From Heterostelium multicystogenum (Eukaryota; Evosea; Eumycetozoa; Acytosteliales; Acytosteliaceae): 64,000 nucleotides of DNA. Location of the stretch: NCBI GenBank assembly GCA_003667245.1, contig RCNN01000008.1, forward strand, positions 1-64,000, written 5' to 3'. The translations under genes and the position numbers were made by a program. This document shows positions 62,924 through 64,000 of this stretch, one piece after another. The notes under the pieces were generated by a model that searched no databases, had not been told where the DNA came from, and saw only the letters and a program-made list of their open reading frames with translations. The stretch's first letter is position 1. The number at the start of each line of letters is the position of its first letter.

Positions 62924-64000
62924 TTAATTTTCTTTATTTAGTTTTCCAATCAATTTTAAGGAATTTACATGGTACTCATTTAGTTTGTTGAATTTTGGAA
63001 TTGGTTTAAGTGATGGATGAGGTGGTGTATGCTCATAGTTCTGGTATTGAGCTGAGAAGTTGAAAAGCAACAACCATAGTGAGTCATAGTCTCGTTCTAA
63101 AAGAATCGTCCAAATCTTGACAGTGGTAGATTGGAATGGTTCTGGCTGTCTCGATGATAAGTAAGGTAGTGTCAATATGGCTATATCTATTAATTGGTGT
63201 TGGTTGAGCTTCAGGTTTGGATGACCACCAACAGTGAATCTAAAATAATATTTTGAATCTTGTAGGATGGTGTAAATTTCTTTGCATTCAAATCCTTCGA
63301 GTCTGAAACTATTGAAATTAATGGTTGGCTTTGAAGTTGTCTTGTTGTTGGTATTGTTATTATTTGATTGTTGTTGTTTGCTATCTTCTAAAATATTGAA
63401 TGAGATTTTGGATGAAGACAATTGGTCGTCGAGTGAATTTCTTTGTTGCTTAAGTTCGCTTTGTAGAATTCGTTTAAGAATGGGGAATAGATCGCTCCAG
63501 AATCTCTGTCCAATAAAATCTTTTGCCAGTTTTGAGATGCTTTGAATTAGCTGCAAGGCTCTCTTGCAAACTGCTCTATCTTCTGTCTGTTCGATTCTCT
63601 TGATAACCGAGGGCCAGATTGCGTGGATCAATGGGAACAGAGCCACCTTTGGCTTTTTATCAGTGTTGCTGCTTACTCTCGAGGGTTTTGGTTTGAAATC
63701 TCCATCTACTTCCATCTGGCTGTGATCCTCCGCGGCATCTGTTGGCTCTTCTTCTTCTTCTCCACCATAGTTTCTATTGCCAGTAGATACAATGAGAATT
63801 CCCATGTCCATGATATCGAGTGATGTCATCTTAATAGTTCTGTTGCGCGAGCCTAGAAAATGTTTGCATTTGTGGATGATGTCACTGAGCAATTGTCGCT
63901 GTGATTCTGTAGTAGCTTTGAATTCTTTTTCCTTTTCTAAAGCTTCGGTGGCAGCTTTCCTAGAGTTATGTTTCTTTAGCATTTTGGCAATGATTGCTTC
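62924..64000 (-). CDS. tti1: TTI1 (TEL2-interacting protein 1) C-terminal part, runs off the window
   Basis: TTI1 forms the TTT complex with TEL2 and TTI2, which with Hsp90 stabilises PI3K-like kinases such as mTOR, ATM and ATR. The visible 359 residues have no start; the gene enters from beyond 64000 and the frame is open to the edge (its first visible Met at 63982 is internal). The block KPKVALFPLIHAIWPSVIKR followed by CKRALQLIQSISKLAKDFIG and QRFWSDLFPILKRILQ is the conserved C-terminal HEAT region of TTI1. A Gln/Asn-rich insert (about 63330-63390) is a typical dictyostelid addition. The end NEYHVNSLKLIGKLNKEN stops at 62924. No frameshift seen in this part. Confidence 0.82.
   Translation of the reverse strand, partial: EAIIAKMLKKHNSRKAATEALEKEKEFKATTESQRQLLSDIIHKCKHFLGSRNRTIKMTSLDIMDMGILIVSTGNRNYGGEEEEEPTDAAEDHSQMEVDGDFKPKPSRVSSNTDKKPKVALFPLIHAIWPSVIKRIEQTEDRAVCKRALQLIQSISKLAKDFIGQRFWSDLFPILKRILQSELKQQRNSLDDQLSSSKISFNILEDSKQQQSNNNNTNNKTTSKPTINFNSFRLEGFECKEIYTILQDSKYYFRFTVGGHPNLKLNQHQLIDIAILTLPYLSSRQPEPFQSTTVKIWTILLERDYDSLWLLLFNFSAQYQNYEHTPPHPSLKPIPKFNKLNEYHVNSLKLIGKLNKEN

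Overview
The window is nuclear DNA of a dictyostelid social amoeba. Genes are separated by very A+T-rich spacers, introns are mostly short (about 45-150 bp) GT...AG introns, TAA is the usual stop codon, and several families are typical of dictyostelids: a Sib integrin-beta-like adhesin, a ComC-like cell-surface protein, ankyrin proteins with about 28-residue repeats, and a RacGEF fused to an ArfGAP. Coding DNA has fewer Asn/Gln runs than Dictyostelium discoideum, so a different dictyostelid is likely; I cannot name the species.

Layout. 0.26-4.6 kb (+): Pol5/MYBBP1A ribosome-biogenesis factor. 4.8-6.6 kb (-): NDR-family AGC kinase. 7.6-11.1 kb (-): TANGO6/RTP1 protein. 11.3-12.8 kb (+): tail-anchored ankyrin protein. 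13.2-13.8 kb (+): small secreted, probably GPI-anchored protein. 14.2-16.7 kb: spacer. 16.7-21.3 kb (+): CH-IQ-RhoGEF-PH-PH-ArfGAP-PH signalling protein with a 705-nt intron. 21.5-23.1 kb (-): dictyostelid F-box-like protein. 23.3-24.2 kb: intron-containing tRNA-Tyr gene followed by a tRNA-derived SINE-like retroelement with poly(A) tail and target duplication, then a 5'-truncated relative. 24.6-31.5 kb (+): giant macroglobulin-like protein without signal peptide. 31.5-38.7 kb (-): Sib adhesin. 38.8-41.7 kb: spacer. 41.7-42.5 kb (-): p24/TMED cargo receptor. 42.8-44.7 kb (-): mitochondrial-type TilS. 45.4-47.2 kb (+): TPR protein with a mitochondrial-type N terminus. 47.3-50.1 kb (-): ESF1. 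50.6-51.4 kb (-): four-span membrane protein. 51.4-54.1 kb: spacer. 54.1-58.6 kb (+): ComC-like receptor. 58.7-60.6 kb (-): FAD monooxygenase with a membrane-hairpin insert. 60.9-61.9 kb (-): secreted beta-helix protein. 62.2-62.5 kb (+): 69-aa two-exon gene. 62.6-62.7 kb: 42-bp inverted repeat. 62.9-64 kb (-): C-terminal part of TTI1.

The genes are independent eukaryotic units, not operons. Themes recur by chance of neighbourhood: ribosome and RNA work (Pol5, ESF1, TilS), PIKK and polymerase assembly (TTI1, RTP1/TANGO6), adhesion (Sib, ComC-like, secreted proteins) and cytoskeletal signalling (NDR kinase, RacGEF/ArfGAP).

A caution for every gene model: most long genes are cut by single-base frameshifts, often at homopolymers, while the protein sequence continues intact in another frame. 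I treat these as assembly errors, not pseudogenes, and give each gene as one span. The most novel candidate is the SINE-like element placed 94 bp downstream of the tRNA gene.
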